In this document: positions 12,515 to 13,066 of the stretch, piece after piece
How the letters are laid out: the number at the start of each line of letters is the position of its first letter
Numbering within the stretch: the stretch's first letter is position 1
NCBI GenBank assembly: GCA_015231995.1
Contig: JADGAO010000073.1
Coordinates: 1-13,066, forward strand
Origin: Nitrospinota bacterium
Lineage (GTDB): Bacteria; Nitrospinota_A; UBA7883; JACRLM01
DNA: 13,066 nucleotides
Direction of reading: 5' to 3'
Made by a program: the position numbers and the translations under genes
The notes under the pieces: generated by a model
Database searches by the model: none
Told to the model about the DNA's origin: nothing
The model's input: only the letters and a program-made list of their open reading frames with translations

Positions 12515-13066
12515 CCTGAACTACCGTATGCGAAGAACGCCCTGGCCCCCGTCATTTCAGAAGAGACCATTGAATATCATTACGGCAAACATCACGCCAC
12601 ATATGTCACCAACCTCAACAAGTTCATCGCCGGAACGGAGTTTGCCGACATGTCCCTCGAGGACATAATCAAGAAAGCTCCGGCTGGCCCCATCTTCAAC
12701 AACTCCGCGCAGGTGTGGAACCACACGTTTTACTGGAACTGCATGGGGCCAAAGAAGGGCGGCGCGCCGACCGGCGACCTGGCTGTCAAGATCAACGCGG
12801 CTTTCGGCTCTTTCGAGAAGTTTAAAGAAGAGTTTTCGACGAAGGCCGTGGCCGTGTTCGGCTCCGGCTGGTTCTGGCTGGTGAAGAATCCCGACGGCTC
12901 ACTTGCGCTGGAAGGGACGAGCAACGCCGCCTGTCCGTTGACGGCCGGCAAAACGCCACTGCTGACCTGCGACGTGTGGGAACACGCGTACTATGTGGAT
13001 TACAGGAACCTGCGCGCAAAGTATGTGGAGTCGTTCTGGAACCTTGTGAACTGGGACTTTGTGGCA
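12500..13066 (+). CDS. sodB: Superoxide dismutase [Fe], 3' end beyond window
   Basis: 189 codons from ATG 12500 to the window edge with no stop; only the last few residues are missing for this family. Metal ligands are His27 (EYHYGKHH), His75 (QVWNHTFYW), Asp158 and His162 (DVWEHAYY). The Gln in SAQVWNHTFYW, close to the first-shell region, favours iron over manganese. There is no signal peptide, so it is cytoplasmic. It converts superoxide to hydrogen peroxide and oxygen. GGAG (12489-12492) lies 7 nt upstream. The gene follows the PPOX-like gene by 82 nt with its own candidate promoter, and its leader and first codons are duplicated upstream of that neighbour. Confidence 0.95.
   Translation, partial: MEHKLPELPYAKNALAPVISEETIEYHYGKHHATYVTNLNKFIAGTEFADMSLEDIIKKAPAGPIFNNSAQVWNHTFYWNCMGPKKGGAPTGDLAVKINAAFGSFEKFKEEFSTKAVAVFGSGWFWLVKNPDGSLALEGTSNAACPLTAGKTPLLTCDVWEHAYYVDYRNLRAKYVESFWNLVNWDFVA

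Overview
This is a chromosomal window of moderate-to-high GC from a Gram-negative bacterium with anaerobic or microaerobic respiratory chemistry. The marks are a molybdopterin oxidoreductase with TorD-type chaperones, a multi-[4Fe-4S] protein and an exported multihaem cytochrome c, followed by queuosine, GDP-deoxyhexose, thioredoxin, proline catabolism and Fe-superoxide dismutase genes. The MinD/ParA-like ATPase paired with a small HTH protein and the TTGTCATTCTGAG-type intergenic repeats recall Desulfobacterota, Nitrospinota and relatives, but the sequence alone does not settle the phylum.

Layout. Positions 1-3041 (+): end of a molybdoenzyme catalytic subunit, a 12-bp GCAA-loop hairpin, a TorD chaperone, a four-cluster iron-sulfur protein and a small c554-like cytochrome c, closed by a strong terminator. 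Positions 3090-4309 (-): a second TorD-like chaperone and a thioredoxin-type arsenate reductase. Positions 4457-5868 (+): queF overlapping an Rmd-like SDR gene. Positions 5937-6263 (+): thioredoxin with its own terminator. Positions 6324-8089 (-): HTH protein and ParA-like ATPase, one operon. Positions 8090-11020 (-): a minimal bifunctional PutA.

Positions 11021-11721 carry no credible intact gene. They hold a hairpin-rich leader upstream of putA, two full and one partial copy of a palindromic MITE-like repeat, a possible truncated gene start, and a 9-nt tandem repeat.

Positions 11722-13066 (+) are the most unusual part. The promoter/leader plus first five codons of the Fe-SOD gene is present twice, about 700 bp apart. 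The upstream copy is joined to a pyridoxamine-phosphate-oxidase-like (NimA-type) flavoprotein gene, and the junction falls exactly in that gene's start codon. The SOD gene runs off the right edge.

Functional reading: the left block is a respiratory oxidoreductase module with its maturation chaperones. Arsenate reductase and thioredoxin could work together, since this ArsC class uses thioredoxin. The right end groups oxidative-stress or flavin functions. I did not find a wholly new system. The best leads are the duplicated sod leader, the CxCH haem motif, the internal Tat-like motif in the Fe-S protein and the Lys-to-Arg change in the ParA P-loop.
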